Below are positions 15,767 to 25,433 of a stretch of 64,000 bases of DNA, in pieces (position 1 is the stretch's first letter; each line of letters opens with the position of its first letter). A model generated the notes under the pieces. The model did no database searches and was not told the origin of the DNA. It saw only the letters and a list, made by a program, of their open reading frames with translations. Made by a program: the position numbers and the translations under genes. This DNA is from Bosea sp. AS-1 (GTDB lineage: Bacteria > Pseudomonadota > Alphaproteobacteria > Rhizobiales > Beijerinckiaceae). The stretch lies in assembly GCF_002220095.1 (NCBI RefSeq), contig NZ_CP022372.1, forward strand, positions 3,382,501 to 3,446,500, read 5' to 3'.

Positions 15767-17236
15767 CTAGTGACCACCGCCGAGGATGAAGCGCCTTCCA
15801 TCCTGCTCCACGAGTTCCACGTGCTGGGCAAAGGCGCCTCGACCGGCCGAGTGGCGAATGACACGGCCCTCCTCGCGGGCTGGAACGGCAAGATTGCGCC
15901 CCATCATCGTCGCCGCGGGCGATAGCCCGAGCAGGCCGAGCACGGTCGGACCGATGTCGATGATGCCGGCGGGTTCCTGCGAGACGGCGCCCTGGCCGCT
16001 CGACTCGCCGAGGATCAGCACCGTGTTGAGCTCATGCGGATTGATGCCGCCATGCATGCCGCCGCCGAGCGGCACGTCCCCGGGTGTCATCGCCCCAAGG
16101 CCAGGCAGGCCATACTGATCCGCGTCGAGCGTCGATTTCAGGATGAACATCAGCTCCGGCTGGCGCTCGGCATGCCCGGTGTTCATCAGACCGAGCGAGA
16201 GCGTGCCCGCGATCTCGCCCTCGACGCCGTTGCGGTCGCGCGAGAACACATGGCCGACGGCCGGGTGCTGCATCAGCCAGGCGGCGATGCGATCGATCTC
16301 GCTGCGCTCGCCATCGCGCAGGCGGATCTCGCCACTCATGCCACCGGTGGCGACGAGCGTGGCGCCGTTGATCGCCTTCTCCGCACTGAGATCGAAGCCG
16401 GCCTGCTGCGCCGTCTCAAACAGCGGCTCGACCGTGCCGGTCGAGATCTGGCCGTGGTCCGAGGCGACGATCACCGCAATGCGCTCCGCATCGGGCTGGT
16501 CCTCGACCCAGTCGAGGATGGTGCCGAAGGCCCGGTCGGCCTCGCGCAGGCCAGCCATCGCCTCGGGCGAGCCAAGGCCGCGATAGTGGAAGGTCGTGTC
16601 CGGCTCGTTGAACCAGATCAGCGCAACATCCGGCTGGAGCTTCGGCAGCACCAACTCGGTCATCACCCGCCCGCCATAGGCAAGCTCCTGCAGCCGCGGC
16701 AATTCGCGCTCCGGCAGCGGGCCGAGAAGCGCCAGCGCCTGCTCGACCGCTTCAGGCGTCTGCGTCGCGCCCGCGCCATGCATCGAGAAGGTCCAGTGCC
16801 CGTTGGCGCGGGCGCGCGGATTGATGAAGTGCGCCGAGCCGGCCGAACCGGTATGCACCACCGCCAGCTGCTTGCCGGCGCGGGCCAGCATGTCGCCGAA
16901 GGTGTCGGCGGCGAGAAGGCGCCCGTCGTGATGGGCCTCGGCACGGCGGATCTGTGCGGCGTCGCTCGTATCGAAAATGCGGTCGGCGATGGCGGCGCGA
17001 TGGTAGAAGGCGTTGCCGACGATGCCGTGGACGATGGGCGGTGCGCCGGCCGCGATCGAGCTCGTCGCCACCCGCGTCACCGAAGGAAACACGCTGCGCG
17101 CCCGACGGAACCAAGTCCCGCGTGCAGCGAGCCGCAGGATGTTGGGAGTCAGTTCCGGCGTGACGAGATCGGGCCGCAGGCCGTCGAAGACGGCAATGAC
17201 GACGCGGTCGGCGCTAGGCAGGTCGGGGCAGCTCAT
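15767..17236 (-). CDS. Alkaline phosphatase superfamily protein, nucleotide pyrophosphatase/phosphodiesterase (NPP) type
   Basis: The 489-residue protein starts VVIAVFDGLRPDLVTPELTP with the first metal Asp, followed by SVFPSVTRVATSSIAAGAPP containing the Thr nucleophile and HGIVGN, as in NPP/ENPP enzymes. Further metal ligands are in FNEPDTTFHYRGLG, VIVASDHGQISTG and the late GGMHGGINPHE. It lacks a signal peptide. NPP enzymes hydrolyse phosphodiester or pyrophosphate bonds. The start at 17236 was chosen because the N-terminal strand begins there. It is the last gene of the convergent ATPase operon, 29 nt after the second ATPase gene. Confidence 0.88.
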   Translation of the reverse strand: MSCPDLPSADRVVIAVFDGLRPDLVTPELTPNILRLAARGTWFRRARSVFPSVTRVATSSIAAGAPPIVHGIVGNAFYHRAAIADRIFDTSDAAQIRRAEAHHDGRLLAADTFGDMLARAGKQLAVVHTGSAGSAHFINPRARANGHWTFSMHGAGATQTPEAVEQALALLGPLPERELPRLQELAYGGRVMTELVLPKLQPDVALIWFNEPDTTFHYRGLGSPEAMAGLREADRAFGTILDWVEDQPDAERIAVIVASDHGQISTGTVEPLFETAQQAGFDLSAEKAINGATLVATGGMSGEIRLRDGERSEIDRIAAWLMQHPAVGHVFSRDRNGVEGEIAGTLSLGLMNTGHAERQPELMFILKSTLDADQYGLPGLGAMTPGDVPLGGGMHGGINPHELNTVLILGESSGQGAVSQEPAGIIDIGPTVLGLLGLSPAATMMGRNLAVPAREEGRVIRHSAGRGAFAQHVELVEQDGRRFILGGGH

Positions 17237-17265
17237 CTCGTCTCCAAGGATATCGAGGCGTCGGT

Positions 17266-18249
17266 TCAGGCAGCGGCCGCCGCAGGCACCGCGGCCACCA
17301 GGTGACAGGCGGCGAGGCGGCCATCGGCCGCCGGCCGCAGTGCCGGCACCTCCTCCCGGCAGCGGGCCACGGCGCGCGGGCAGCGCGGATGGAAGGCGCA
17401 ACCCGAGGGTCTGTCGACGGGATTCGGCGGGTCGCCCTTCAGGATGATGCGCCCTTGCGTCCCGCGCAATGGCGTCGGCACGGCCGAGACCAGCGCCTCG
17501 GTATAGGGGTGGGCCGGGGCGTGGAACAGCGCATCCGGCGGGCCCTGCTCGACGATGCGGCCGAGATACATCACCGCAACTTCGTCGGCGATCTGCCGCA
17601 CGACCTTGAGGTCGTGGCTGATGAAGAGATAGGCCATGCCGAAGCGCGTCTGCAGGTCCTGCATCAGATTGATCACCTGCGCTGCGACCGAGACGTCGAG
17701 CGCGGAGATCGGCTCGTCGCAGACGAGCAGCGCCGGATCGAGCACCAGCGCACGCGCAAGCACGACACGTTGGCGCTGCCCGCCCGAAAGCTCGTGCGGA
17801 TAGCGTTCGAAGAGATCCGGTCTCAGGCCGACGGCATCGAACAGCGCAAGCGCCTGCTGCCGCCGGGCCAGCGCATTGGCCCCCAGCTCGTGAATGACCA
17901 GCGGCTCGACCACCTGCTGCCCGACAGGCAGGCGCCGGTCGAGCGCTGCGAGCGGGTCCTGGTGGACCAGCTGCATGCGTCGGCGCAGGGCGCGCCAGCT
18001 CCGGTCGCGCTTCGCGTTTACCGGGTTGCCTTCGAAGCTGATCTGCCCTCGTGTCGCCGGCAGGAGGCCGAGCGCGAGCTTGGCGGTGGTCGACTTGCCG
18101 CAACCGGATTCACCGACGATGCCGAGCGTTCGACCGCGCCCGAGCGAGAAATTCACGCCGTCGACCGCATGCAGGATGCGGCGCGCGCCGCCGGTGGTGG
18201 AAACCGGATATTCGCGGGCGAGGTCGCGCACTTCGAGGAGCGCCGTCAT
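17266..18249 (-). CDS. Oligopeptide/dipeptide-type ABC transporter ATP-binding protein (OppF/DppF)
   Basis: The 327-residue ATPase has Walker A GIVGESGCGKST, the signature LSGGQRQRV, and Walker B ALLVCDEPISALD. The C-terminal oligopeptide_DPP domain has the Fe-S cysteine set in CAFHPRCPRAVARC. Its start overlaps the stop of the upstream ATPase as ATGA. It should energise the Opp-type permeases encoded convergently at 11409-13231, since no other ATPase of this class is present. Confidence 0.92.
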   Translation of the reverse strand: MTALLEVRDLAREYPVSTTGGARRILHAVDGVNFSLGRGRTLGIVGESGCGKSTTAKLALGLLPATRGQISFEGNPVNAKRDRSWRALRRRMQLVHQDPLAALDRRLPVGQQVVEPLVIHELGANALARRQQALALFDAVGLRPDLFERYPHELSGGQRQRVVLARALVLDPALLVCDEPISALDVSVAAQVINLMQDLQTRFGMAYLFISHDLKVVRQIADEVAVMYLGRIVEQGPPDALFHAPAHPYTEALVSAVPTPLRGTQGRIILKGDPPNPVDRPSGCAFHPRCPRAVARCREEVPALRPAADGRLAACHLVAAVPAAAAA

Positions 18250-19349
18250 GCCGAGACTCCGACCCGCTCAGGCAACGCGGTTGCCGGAACCGGCGTTTCA
18301 GCGTGCCCCAACGGCTCGCCGAGCCGCAGGCAGGCGGCGCGCTGGTCCTGCGCCGCCAGCGTCAGCTCCGGCAGCTCGCGCTCGCATCGCGAAACGGCGA
18401 CGGGACAGCGCGGCGCGAAGGCGCAGCCCGGCGGAATGGCAGTTGGGGCAGGCACGGTACCGGGAATCGGGGTCAGCCGCCGCCGCGGGCCGTCGAGGGT
18501 GGGCAGGGCGGCGAGCAGGCCTTGCGTGTAGGGGTGGCGCGGACGGGTGAGCAGGTCGCGCGTCGCCGCGGTTTCGACGATCCGCCCGGCATACATCACG
18601 GCGATGCGGTCGCAGAGATCACCGACCACGCCGATATCGTGGGAAATCAGGATCAGCCCCATCCCGGTTTCGCGGCGGATGTCGCGGATGAGGTCCAGCA
18701 CCTGCGCCTGGATGGTGGCATCAAGCGCCGTCGTCGGCTCGTCGGCCACCAGTACGTCGGGTTCGCCCGCCAGGGCCAGCGCGATCATGACGCGCTGGTT
18801 CATGCCGCCCGAGAATTCATGCGGATATTGCTTCAGGCGGCGCGGGCCGTCGGCAATGCCGACGCGATCGAGCAACCGCAGCGCCTCGCGGCGGGCCGGC
18901 GCGCCGGTGAGGCCGCGATGCAGGCGCAACACCTCCACGAGTTGCGTGCCGATGCGCTGCACCGGGTTCAATGCACTGCTCGGATCCTGGAAGATCAGGG
19001 CGATGCGGCCGCCGCGCACCCGCGCTAGCTCGCGCTCTGAGAGCTGGCCGATATCCCTGCCGTCGAGCCGGACATCCCCACCCGTCGTCACATGGGGTCC
19101 GAGCAGGCGCAGCGCCGCGAGCCAGGTGATGCTCTTGCCGCAGCCCGATTCGCCGACGATGCCGAGCGCCTCGCCGCGAGCCAGCGACAGATCGATGCCG
19201 CGCACGATCGGCACAGCGCCTGACAATGCAACGGTGAAGTCACGCAAGCGAAGCAGCGGTGATCCCGTCTGGGCTTCGCTGAACCTCGCGGCGGATCCGT
19301 CGAAGCCATGCTTCGCCAAGGTCGATGCTGACTGCATGGCGGCTGACAT
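18246..19349 (-). CDS. Oligopeptide/dipeptide-type ABC transporter ATP-binding protein (OppD/DppD)
   Basis: This 367-residue ATPase shows Walker A GIVGESGCGKS, signature FSGGMNQRVM, Walker B VLVADEPTTALD and the C-terminal CAFAPRCPVAVSRC motif. It carries an N-terminal extension of about 25 residues before RLRDFTVALSGAVPIVRGID. It is the first gene of the minus-strand operon (OppD, OppF, NPP). A minus-strand TTGACAAGC lies about 100 nt upstream (19456-19448), a possible -35 element, but no good -10 was found. Confidence 0.92.
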   Translation of the reverse strand: MSAAMQSASTLAKHGFDGSAARFSEAQTGSPLLRLRDFTVALSGAVPIVRGIDLSLARGEALGIVGESGCGKSITWLAALRLLGPHVTTGGDVRLDGRDIGQLSERELARVRGGRIALIFQDPSSALNPVQRIGTQLVEVLRLHRGLTGAPARREALRLLDRVGIADGPRRLKQYPHEFSGGMNQRVMIALALAGEPDVLVADEPTTALDATIQAQVLDLIRDIRRETGMGLILISHDIGVVGDLCDRIAVMYAGRIVETAATRDLLTRPRHPYTQGLLAALPTLDGPRRRLTPIPGTVPAPTAIPPGCAFAPRCPVAVSRCERELPELTLAAQDQRAACLRLGEPLGHAETPVPATALPERVGVSA

Positions 19350-19531
19350 ATCGCCGAGCCCGTGACCGTCTTGTGACGCTACGGGCGAGAGACAGACATC
19401 GATCGTCTTTGACGGGGAGCGGATCGCCCCGGAAACCGACGCCTTGGGCTTGTCAACGGGCCGGACAGGAGCCTCTCACCCCGTAAAGCGGCCTTGCGTC
19501 GCCCGCGCAGCGGCAGATAGCCGCCGCTCCC

Positions 19532-21100
19532 TCACTCCCACTCGATCGTGCCGGGCGGCTTCGACGTCACGTCATAGACGACGCGGTTGATGCCTTTGAC
19601 TTCATTAATGATTCTCGTCGCGGCGCGGCCGAGGAAGTTCATGTCGAAGGGGTAGAAATCCGCCGTCATGCCGTCGACCGAGGTCACGGCGCGCAGCGCG
19701 CAGACATGGTCGTAGGTGCGATAGTCGCCCATCACGCCGACGGTGCGCACCGGCAACAGCACGGCGAAGGCCTGCCAGATCACGTCGTAGAGGCCCGCCT
19801 TGCGAATCTCGTCGAGATAGATCGCATCCGCCTTGCGCAGGATGTCGAGCTTCTCCTTGGTGATCTCGCCGGGGCAGCGGATGGCGAGGCCAGGCCCCGG
19901 GAAAGGATGGCGTCCGACGAAGGCCTCGGGCAGGCCGAGCTCACGGCCGAGCACGCGGACCTCGTCCTTGAACAGCTCGCGCAGCGGCTCGACGAGCTTC
20001 ATCTTCATGCGCTCGGGCAGGCCGCCGACATTGTGGTGGCTCTTGATCGTGACCGAGGGCCCGCCGGAGAAGGAGACGCTCTCGATCACGTCCGGGTAGA
20101 GCGTGCCCTGCGCCAGGAAGTCGGCGCCGCCGATCTTGGCGGCCTCGGCATCGAAGACCTCGATGAAGAGGCGGCCGATCGTCTTGCGCTTGGCTTCCGG
20201 ATCGGGACCAACCTTCTCAAGCTCCGAGAGGAAAAGCTCTTCGGCTTCAACATGGACGAGCGGGATGTTGTAGTGATCCCTGAACAGGGTCACGACCTGC
20301 TCGGCTTCGCCCAGGCGCATCAGGCCATGATCGACGAAGACACAGGTGAGCTGGTCGCCGATCGCCTCGTGGATCAGCACCGCCGCCACCGCCGAGTCGA
20401 CACCGCCGGACAGCCCGCAGATGACGCGGCCGGTGCCGACCTGCTCGCGGATCTTCTTCTGCATCTCGGCGCGATAGGCCGACATGCTCCAGTCGGGCTT
20501 GCAGCCGCAGATATCGACGACGAAGTTGCGCAGCAGCTTGCCGCCGTCCGGGGTGTGGACCACTTCGGGGTGGAACATGGTGGTGAAGAAGCGCCGTGCC
20601 TCGTCGCTCGCCACCGCGAAGGGAGCGTTCTCCGAAGTCGCCTTGACCGAGAAGCCCTTGGGCAGCTCGGTGACGCGGTCGCCATGGCTCATCCAGACCG
20701 GGTAGCGGCCGCCCTTGTCCCAGACGCCGGCGAAGAGCGCGGACGGAGCAACGATCTCGACATCGGCTCGGCCGAACTCGGCGGCGTGGCCGCCCTCGAC
20801 CTTGCCGCCGAGCTGATGTGCCATGGTCTGCTGGCCGTAGCAGATGCCCATCAGCGGGATGTTCGCGGTGAAGACCGCTTCGGGAGCGCGGGGGCTACCC
20901 TCGTCAGGAACCGAAGCGGGGCCTCCGGAGAAGATCACGCCCTTCGGCTTCAGCCGCGCGAAGGCCTCGCCCGCCGACTGGAACGGGGCGATCTCGCAAT
21001 AGACGCCGATCTCGCGGATGCGCCGCGCGATGAGCTGCGTCACCTGCGAGCCGAAATCGATGATGAGGATGGAGTCGTGATGGGGCTGAGCGCTCGTCAT
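19532..21100 (-). CDS. guaA: GMP synthase (glutamine-hydrolysing)
   Basis: The 522-residue enzyme has the class I glutamine amidotransferase domain first ([20 protein letters not shown]; nucleophile Cys87 in [18 protein letters not shown]). The ATP pyrophosphatase domain follows ([20 protein letters not shown]) and then the dimerisation domain, ending KPPGTIEWE. It aminates XMP to GMP with glutamine and ATP. Length and motif order match the family. It stands alone, with 182 nt before the next gene downstream. Confidence 0.98.
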   Translation of the reverse strand: MTSAQPHHDSILIIDFGSQVTQLIARRIREIGVYCEIAPFQSAGEAFARLKPKGVIFSGGPASVPDEGSPRAPEAVFTANIPLMGICYGQQTMAHQLGGKVEGGHAAEFGRADVEIVAPSALFAGVWDKGGRYPVWMSHGDRVTELPKGFSVKATSENAPFAVASDEARRFFTTMFHPEVVHTPDGGKLLRNFVVDICGCKPDWSMSAYRAEMQKKIREQVGTGRVICGLSGGVDSAVAAVLIHEAIGDQLTCVFVDHGLMRLGEAEQVVTLFRDHYNIPLVHVEAEELFLSELEKVGPDPEAKRKTIGRLFIEVFDAEAAKIGGADFLAQGTLYPDVIESVSFSGGPSVTIKSHHNVGGLPERMKMKLVEPLRELFKDEVRVLGRELGLPEAFVGRHPFPGPGLAIRCPGEITKEKLDILRKADAIYLDEIRKAGLYDVIWQAFAVLLPVRTVGVMGDYRTYDHVCALRAVTSVDGMTADFYPFDMNFLGRAATRIINEVKGINRVVYDVTSKPPGTIEWE

Positions 21101-21169
21101 CGCGTCCCGTTAATGGATCGCGCAGGCGCGCGCAACGGGGCCGCGCCTGAACGCATGTCGGTTACGTCT

Positions 21170-21856
21170 CTAGGCCTTAGCGGCGTCCTCGATCAGGTCC
21201 GATACTTCGACCGGGCGCGACGCCAGCGAGGCGTGGCTGGCATCGAGCGTCACGCTCTTCTGCGGGCGCATGCGCTCCGCCATCATCTTTTCGTTCTCGG
21301 GCGCGATCATGCGGTCCGCGGAGGAGATCTGGTACCAGTTCGGCTTCTTCTTCCAGGCCGGCACTGTGACGGTATCGCCAAAGGTCGAGCCGAGCGGAGC
21401 CTTCTGCGTCACTGCCATGACCAGCGCCTCGTCCGCCGTCAGGTCCTGACAGAAGCTCTCGCGAAATGCGTCGGGCTTGATCCAGAGATAGCCGTCGCTG
21501 TCCGGCGCGATGTTGGCGAAGGCCGCGGGCGGCCTGGCCTGGCTGATCCCGCCGGGGCTTTCGCCGGCATCGGGCGCGAAGGCGGCGATGTAGACCAGCG
21601 CCTTGACGTTCGGCAGGTCACCCATCTCGGTGATGACGGCGCCGCCATAGGAGTGGCCGACGAGCACCACCGGGCCTGAGATCTGGCGCACCATCTTGCG
21701 CGTGCGCTCGGCGTCGTCCGCCAGCGATGTCAGCGGGTTCTCGACGGCGTGGAGATCGGCATAGCCGCGCCGGGACAATTCCAGGATGACCTTGGACCAG
21801 TGGGCGGCCCCGCCCCAGAAGCCGTGAACCAGAACGATGGCAGGTTTGTCGGACAT
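21170..21856 (-). CDS. Alpha/beta hydrolase (EstC/pyrethroid-esterase-like small family)
   Basis: This 228-residue hydrolase has an N-terminal oxyanion strand IVLVHGFWGGAAHW, the nucleophile elbow VVLVGHSYGGAVI and a C-terminal catalytic His in DASHASLASRP. There is no signal peptide. Proteins of this small group are annotated as esterases of unknown physiological substrate. The start at 21856 places the first beta strand at residue 6; a longer frame extends upstream without support. It is separated from guaA by 69 nt on the same strand. Confidence 0.85.
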   Translation of the reverse strand: MSDKPAIVLVHGFWGGAAHWSKVILELSRRGYADLHAVENPLTSLADDAERTRKMVRQISGPVVLVGHSYGGAVITEMGDLPNVKALVYIAAFAPDAGESPGGISQARPPAAFANIAPDSDGYLWIKPDAFRESFCQDLTADEALVMAVTQKAPLGSTFGDTVTVPAWKKKPNWYQISSADRMIAPENEKMMAERMRPQKSVTLDASHASLASRPVEVSDLIEDAAKA

Positions 21857-21955
21857 GCTTCGACCTCCCGTCACATCCGCCCAGCGACGCGGGCGGAACA
21901 CATCCCCCAACGGCAGCTTGGCAGAGATGATCCGGGCTGTCGACGCACGACGCTT

Positions 21956-23254
21956 TCAGTCGCCGCGCTTCAGGCAGGCCAGGTAGAACCCGTCCGTGCT
22001 GGTGCGGCGCGGCGAGAGCTGCAGGCCGAACTCCGTGGCAAAACGGGCGAGCAGGGAGAAGTCGCTCTCGGCCCCGGCCAGCACGTCGATCGGCGCCACG
22101 GCCGCGAAGCCGGAATGCTTGCCGAGGAAGGCCCGGATCGCCTCGTCGTTCTCCTCGGGCAGCATCGAGCAGGTGATGTAGGCGATGCGACCGCCCGGCT
22201 TCACCAGCTTGGCGGCCCGGGCCAGCACCTCGGCCTGGTCCTTGACGCGCTCGGCCAGCGCGCCGGGGCGCACGCGCCATTTTGCATCGGGATTGCGCCG
22301 CCAGGTGCCGGAGCCGGTGCAGGGCGCATCGACCAGGACGAGATCGGCCTGGCCGGCGACGTCCGCCAGCGGCTCGTGGCCGCGCGAGCGCGGGATGCGG
22401 ATGTCGACGATGGCCGCGCCCGAGCGCGCCAGCCGATCATGCAATGGCGCGAGACGGCGGCTGTCGAGGTCGGTGGCGTAGAGGTTGCCGCGATTGGCCA
22501 TCAAGGCAGCGAGCGCAAGTGTCTTGCCCCCTGCCCCCGCACAGAGGTCGATCACCGTCTCGCCGGGCTTCGCGCCGGCAAGCAAGGAGACGAGCTGCGA
22601 GCCCTCGTCCTGGATCTCGAAGGCGCCGGCGAAGAAGCCGGGCTCGGTCTGCAGCGAGGGGCCGCGCCCGTCATGGCCGGGCTGGAAGCGCAGTGCATCC
22701 GGCGACCAGGAGCCCTCCTCCGGCTGGAGGTGGGCAAGGTCCTTCACGACGGCCTCGCGGCTCGCCCTGAGGCGGTTGACGCGCAGATCGACCGGAGCCC
22801 GGGCGGCGAGCGCCTGCCCCTCCTCGATCGCCATGGCGCCGAAGGCCTGCTCGAAGGCGGGCCAGAGCCATTCCGGGACATCGGCCCGCACCCAGCCCGG
22901 TGCATCGTCGTCCGAGAAGGCGGTGAGAAGCGCCGTCTCGTCGGCGGAGAGCGGCGCCGGCGCATGGTTCTCGCCGGAGCAGAGCGCGGTGATCTCGTCG
23001 AGCGAGAGGCCGCGCAGGCCCATCAGCATGCCGAGCACCAGCGCGCGCGGCTCCTCGGAAGCCATGGCGTAGCCGGAGGAGGCCTTGCGGCGCAGCGCGT
23101 CATAGACCAGCGATGCCACCGCCGCGCGGTCCTTCGAGCCGGCGAAGCGGCGCGACAGCCCCCAGTCCTTGAGCGCGTCGGCCGCGGGGCGGCGGCGCTC
23201 GATGATATCCTGCAGCACCTCGATGGCGGCGCTGATCCGGGCGGCTGGCGTCAT
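21956..23254 (-). CDS. rsmB: 16S rRNA (cytosine-C5) methyltransferase, RsmB family
   Basis: The 432-residue protein has an N-terminal NusB-like helical region (MTPAARISAAIEVLQDII to about residue 130) and a C-terminal SAM methyltransferase domain: TVIDLCAGAGGKTLALAALM, motif IV VDAPCTGSGTWRRNPD and motif VI YITCSMLPEEN with the catalytic cysteines. It methylates C5 of a cytosine in rRNA, as RsmB does at C967. The chosen start gives the family's usual N-terminus; the frame remains open for another 136 codons upstream. Confidence 0.92.
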   Translation of the reverse strand: MTPAARISAAIEVLQDIIERRRPAADALKDWGLSRRFAGSKDRAAVASLVYDALRRKASSGYAMASEEPRALVLGMLMGLRGLSLDEITALCSGENHAPAPLSADETALLTAFSDDDAPGWVRADVPEWLWPAFEQAFGAMAIEEGQALAARAPVDLRVNRLRASREAVVKDLAHLQPEEGSWSPDALRFQPGHDGRGPSLQTEPGFFAGAFEIQDEGSQLVSLLAGAKPGETVIDLCAGAGGKTLALAALMANRGNLYATDLDSRRLAPLHDRLARSGAAIVDIRIPRSRGHEPLADVAGQADLVLVDAPCTGSGTWRRNPDAKWRVRPGALAERVKDQAEVLARAAKLVKPGGRIAYITCSMLPEENDEAIRAFLGKHSGFAAVAPIDVLAGAESDFSLLARFATEFGLQLSPRRTSTDGFYLACLKRGD

Positions 23255-23434
23255 GGTCGTCGGGTCCTGGCGCGGACTGCTCAGGCAGACGCGCCGCGAG
23301 GCAAGGGCTTGTGTTTCAACCAATTCGATCATGACGCAACGGCATGGGCTCCGTCGCGACATGTTCTTGACGCGGTCGTTCCATAAGCGGAAAGACGATG
23401 CAACCGCATGTCGCGGCCAATGGGACACGCCACC

Positions 23435-23575
23435 ATGAAAAATGCTGCCCGCCTTGCCGTTCTCGGCCTCTTTGCCTTCACCCTCGCCGCCTGCGCGACC
23501 CAGCCGCAGGCCGACCTGACCCCGCCGCCGGCCAAGCGCCTCGACGCCAAGACCACCCTCGAGAATCATCGCTGA
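23435..23575 (+). CDS. Small predicted lipoprotein (46 aa)
   Basis: The frame encodes [20 protein letters not shown] then a short tail ending TTLENHR. It has a positively charged start, a hydrophobic core and a lipobox LAAC with Cys20, so the mature lipopeptide would be about 27 residues with PPP near its middle. It lies between the divergent rsmB and the exported GDPD gene. The ribosome binding site is weak. No family was recognised; the lipoprotein call rests on the signal sequence alone. Confidence 0.6.
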   Translation: MKNAARLAVLGLFAFTLAACATQPQADLTPPPAKRLDAKTTLENHR

Positions 23576-23732
23576 GACCGGGCCGGCGGCGGCAGACCCG
23601 GCATGGCCGGGGATGCAGCCGCCGCCTCTCATCCGCCTGCCGCCCCGGAACCGTAACGGCACCGCTGCGCTTCATGGGGATGTCACATCCCGCAGCCTAG
23701 CTTCGCGCGCCCTTTCGCGAGCCGAGGCCACC

Positions 23733-24893
23733 ATGAAGAAGACCCTGCTTTTCTCGACATCGCTTGTCGCCGCCATGGCGCTGCAATCGCTGGCGGCCAG
23801 CGCCGAACCCGCGACCACGCTTTCGGGCCAGCGCCCGCTCGTCATCGCCCATCGCGGTGCCAGCGGCTATCTGCCCGAGCACACGCTGGAAGGCTATCGC
23901 CGCGCCATCGCGCTCGGCGCCGATTTCATCGAGCCGGACCTGGTCTCGACCAAGGACGGCGTGCTGGTAGTGCGTCACGAACCGATGCTGAGCGGCACGA
24001 CCGATGTCGCTGACCGCCCGGAATTCGCCAACCGCAAGACCACCCGCAAGCTCGACGGCATCGAGACCACGGACTGGTTCGCCAACGACTTCACGCTGGC
24101 CGAGATCAAGACGCTGCGCGCCAAGCAGGCTTTCGCCGACCGCGACCAGTCGCATAACGGCAAATACGAGATTCCGACCTTCCAGGAGGTGATCGACCTC
24201 GCCAAGGCGGAGAGTGCCCGCAGCGGCCGGACCATCGGCATCTATCCGGAAACCAAGCACCCGACCTATCACGCCTCGCTTGGCCTCGCCTTCGAGGACA
24301 AACTCCTCGACATGCTCAAGGCGGCCGGCTGGACCGAGAAGAACTCGCCCGTCTTCATCCAGAGCTTTGAGACGGCGAACCTGAAATACCTGCGCAAGAA
24401 GACGCAGATCCGGCTCGTGCAGCTCGTCGATGGCGACGGCGTCGACAAGGACGGCAAGGTCACGCTCGCCGCCCCCTTCGACCGCCCCTACGACTTCGCC
24501 GTGCTCGGCGACAAGCGCAGCTTCCAGGACATGCTCTCGCCCGAGGGTCTCAAGGAGATCGCGACCTATGCCGACGGCGTCGGCCCGTGGAAGGTCTATC
24601 TGATCGGCGCCAGGCAGACGATCGGGCCGGACGGCAAGCCGAAGGACCTCAACGGCGACGGCAAGATCGACGAGCGCGACCGCAACGTCATCGCCCCGAC
24701 CAATGTGGTGAAGGACGCGCATGCGGCGGGGCTGCTCGTGCACCCCTGGGCCTATCGCAGCGAGGCGACCCGGCTCGCCGCCGACTACAACGGTGATCTC
24801 ATCGCCGAGTACAAGGCGCATCTGGCGCTCGGTGTCGACGGCGTGTTCACCGACTTCACCGACCATGCCGTGAAGGCGCGCGACGGCAAATAG
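23733..24893 (+). CDS. Periplasmic glycerophosphodiester phosphodiesterase (GlpQ type) with EF-hand-like loop
   Basis: The 386-residue precursor has a signal peptide ([20 protein letters not shown], cleavage near ASA). The GDPD signature [20 protein letters not shown] and [20 protein letters not shown] carries both catalytic histidines and the metal-binding Glu/Asp; PETKHPTYH follows. Like E. coli GlpQ it should split glycerophosphodiesters in the periplasm and needs a divalent ion. Residues 305-316 read [12 protein letters not shown], a calcium-binding EF-hand/dockerin-type loop inserted late in the barrel. Confidence 0.92.
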   Translation: MKKTLLFSTSLVAAMALQSLAASAEPATTLSGQRPLVIAHRGASGYLPEHTLEGYRRAIALGADFIEPDLVSTKDGVLVVRHEPMLSGTTDVADRPEFANRKTTRKLDGIETTDWFANDFTLAEIKTLRAKQAFADRDQSHNGKYEIPTFQEVIDLAKAESARSGRTIGIYPETKHPTYHASLGLAFEDKLLDMLKAAGWTEKNSPVFIQSFETANLKYLRKKTQIRLVQLVDGDGVDKDGKVTLAAPFDRPYDFAVLGDKRSFQDMLSPEGLKEIATYADGVGPWKVYLIGARQTIGPDGKPKDLNGDGKIDERDRNVIAPTNVVKDAHAAGLLVHPWAYRSEATRLAADYNGDLIAEYKAHLALGVDGVFTDFTDHAVKARDGK

Positions 24894-24921
24894 GCCGCGG
24901 GGCTTTCCCCGAGAGGAGGCC

Positions 24922-25350
24922 TCAGGCCTCCTCTTCCATGACCATCTGGGCGATGCGCGGATCGCCGTTGAACCTCGTGGCGGCGGCATGGCCGACCGCG
25001 ACGGCCGTCACGCAGAGCACGACGGAGGCGACGATATTGATCGCCGCCCGCAGCGTCTCGCCGCTGCGCAGCAGATCGAGCGTCTGCAGGCTGAAGGACG
25101 AGAAGGTGGTGAAGCCGCCGCAGACCCCGACCATCACGAAGAGGCGCATGGGCTCGGACATCGGGAACCGGCCGCTCGCCAGCGTCAGCGTGCCGAAGAA
25201 GCCGATGACGAAGGAGCCGGCGATGTTGATGAGGATGGTGCCCCAGGGCAGGTTTCCGCTGATCGGCAGCGCAAGCACCGAGATGAGATAGCGCGCCAGC
25301 GTGCCAAGCGCGCCTCCGATCATGACGAGAATGACGGTCGAGAAGGACAT
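24922..25350 (-). CDS. crcB: Fluoride efflux channel CrcB/Fluc
   Basis: The 142-residue membrane protein has four helices and the Fluc motifs [29 protein letters not shown] and [13 protein letters not shown], the last lining the fluoride pore. It exports fluoride as a dual-topology dimer. The start at 25350 has AAGGGAG upstream. An earlier in-frame ATG at 25380 lies directly after the riboswitch terminator T-run and has no such site. A fluoride riboswitch with terminator immediately precedes it, which strongly supports the function. Confidence 0.95.
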   Translation of the reverse strand: MSFSTVILVMIGGALGTLARYLISVLALPISGNLPWGTILINIAGSFVIGFFGTLTLASGRFPMSEPMRLFVMVGVCGGFTTFSSFSLQTLDLLRSGETLRAAINIVASVVLCVTAVAVGHAAATRFNGDPRIAQMVMEEEA

Positions 25351-25381
25351 GCTCGCTTTGGCTCCCTTGTCGGCGGGCATG

Positions 25382-25403
25382 AAAAACCCGCCTTGCGGCG
25401 GGT
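25382..25403 (-). terminator. Expression-platform terminator of the fluoride riboswitch
   Basis: On the minus strand ACCCGCC-GCAA-GGCGGGT is followed by TTTT, a compact 7-bp intrinsic terminator between the aptamer and the crcB start. Fluoride binding would be expected to prevent its formation. Confidence 0.8.
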
Positions 25404-25433
25404 GTCAGACACACTCCTACCGCGGCTTCGTGC

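Noticed and set aside
15767..18103. A 778-codon minus-strand frame spanning the NPP-type phosphodiesterase and much of the upstream ATPase region
   Set aside because: The first 289 codons are a shadow of the ATPase gene in another frame (Arg/Ala/Gly-rich, no motifs). The real gene begins at 17236, where the phosphodiesterase domain starts.
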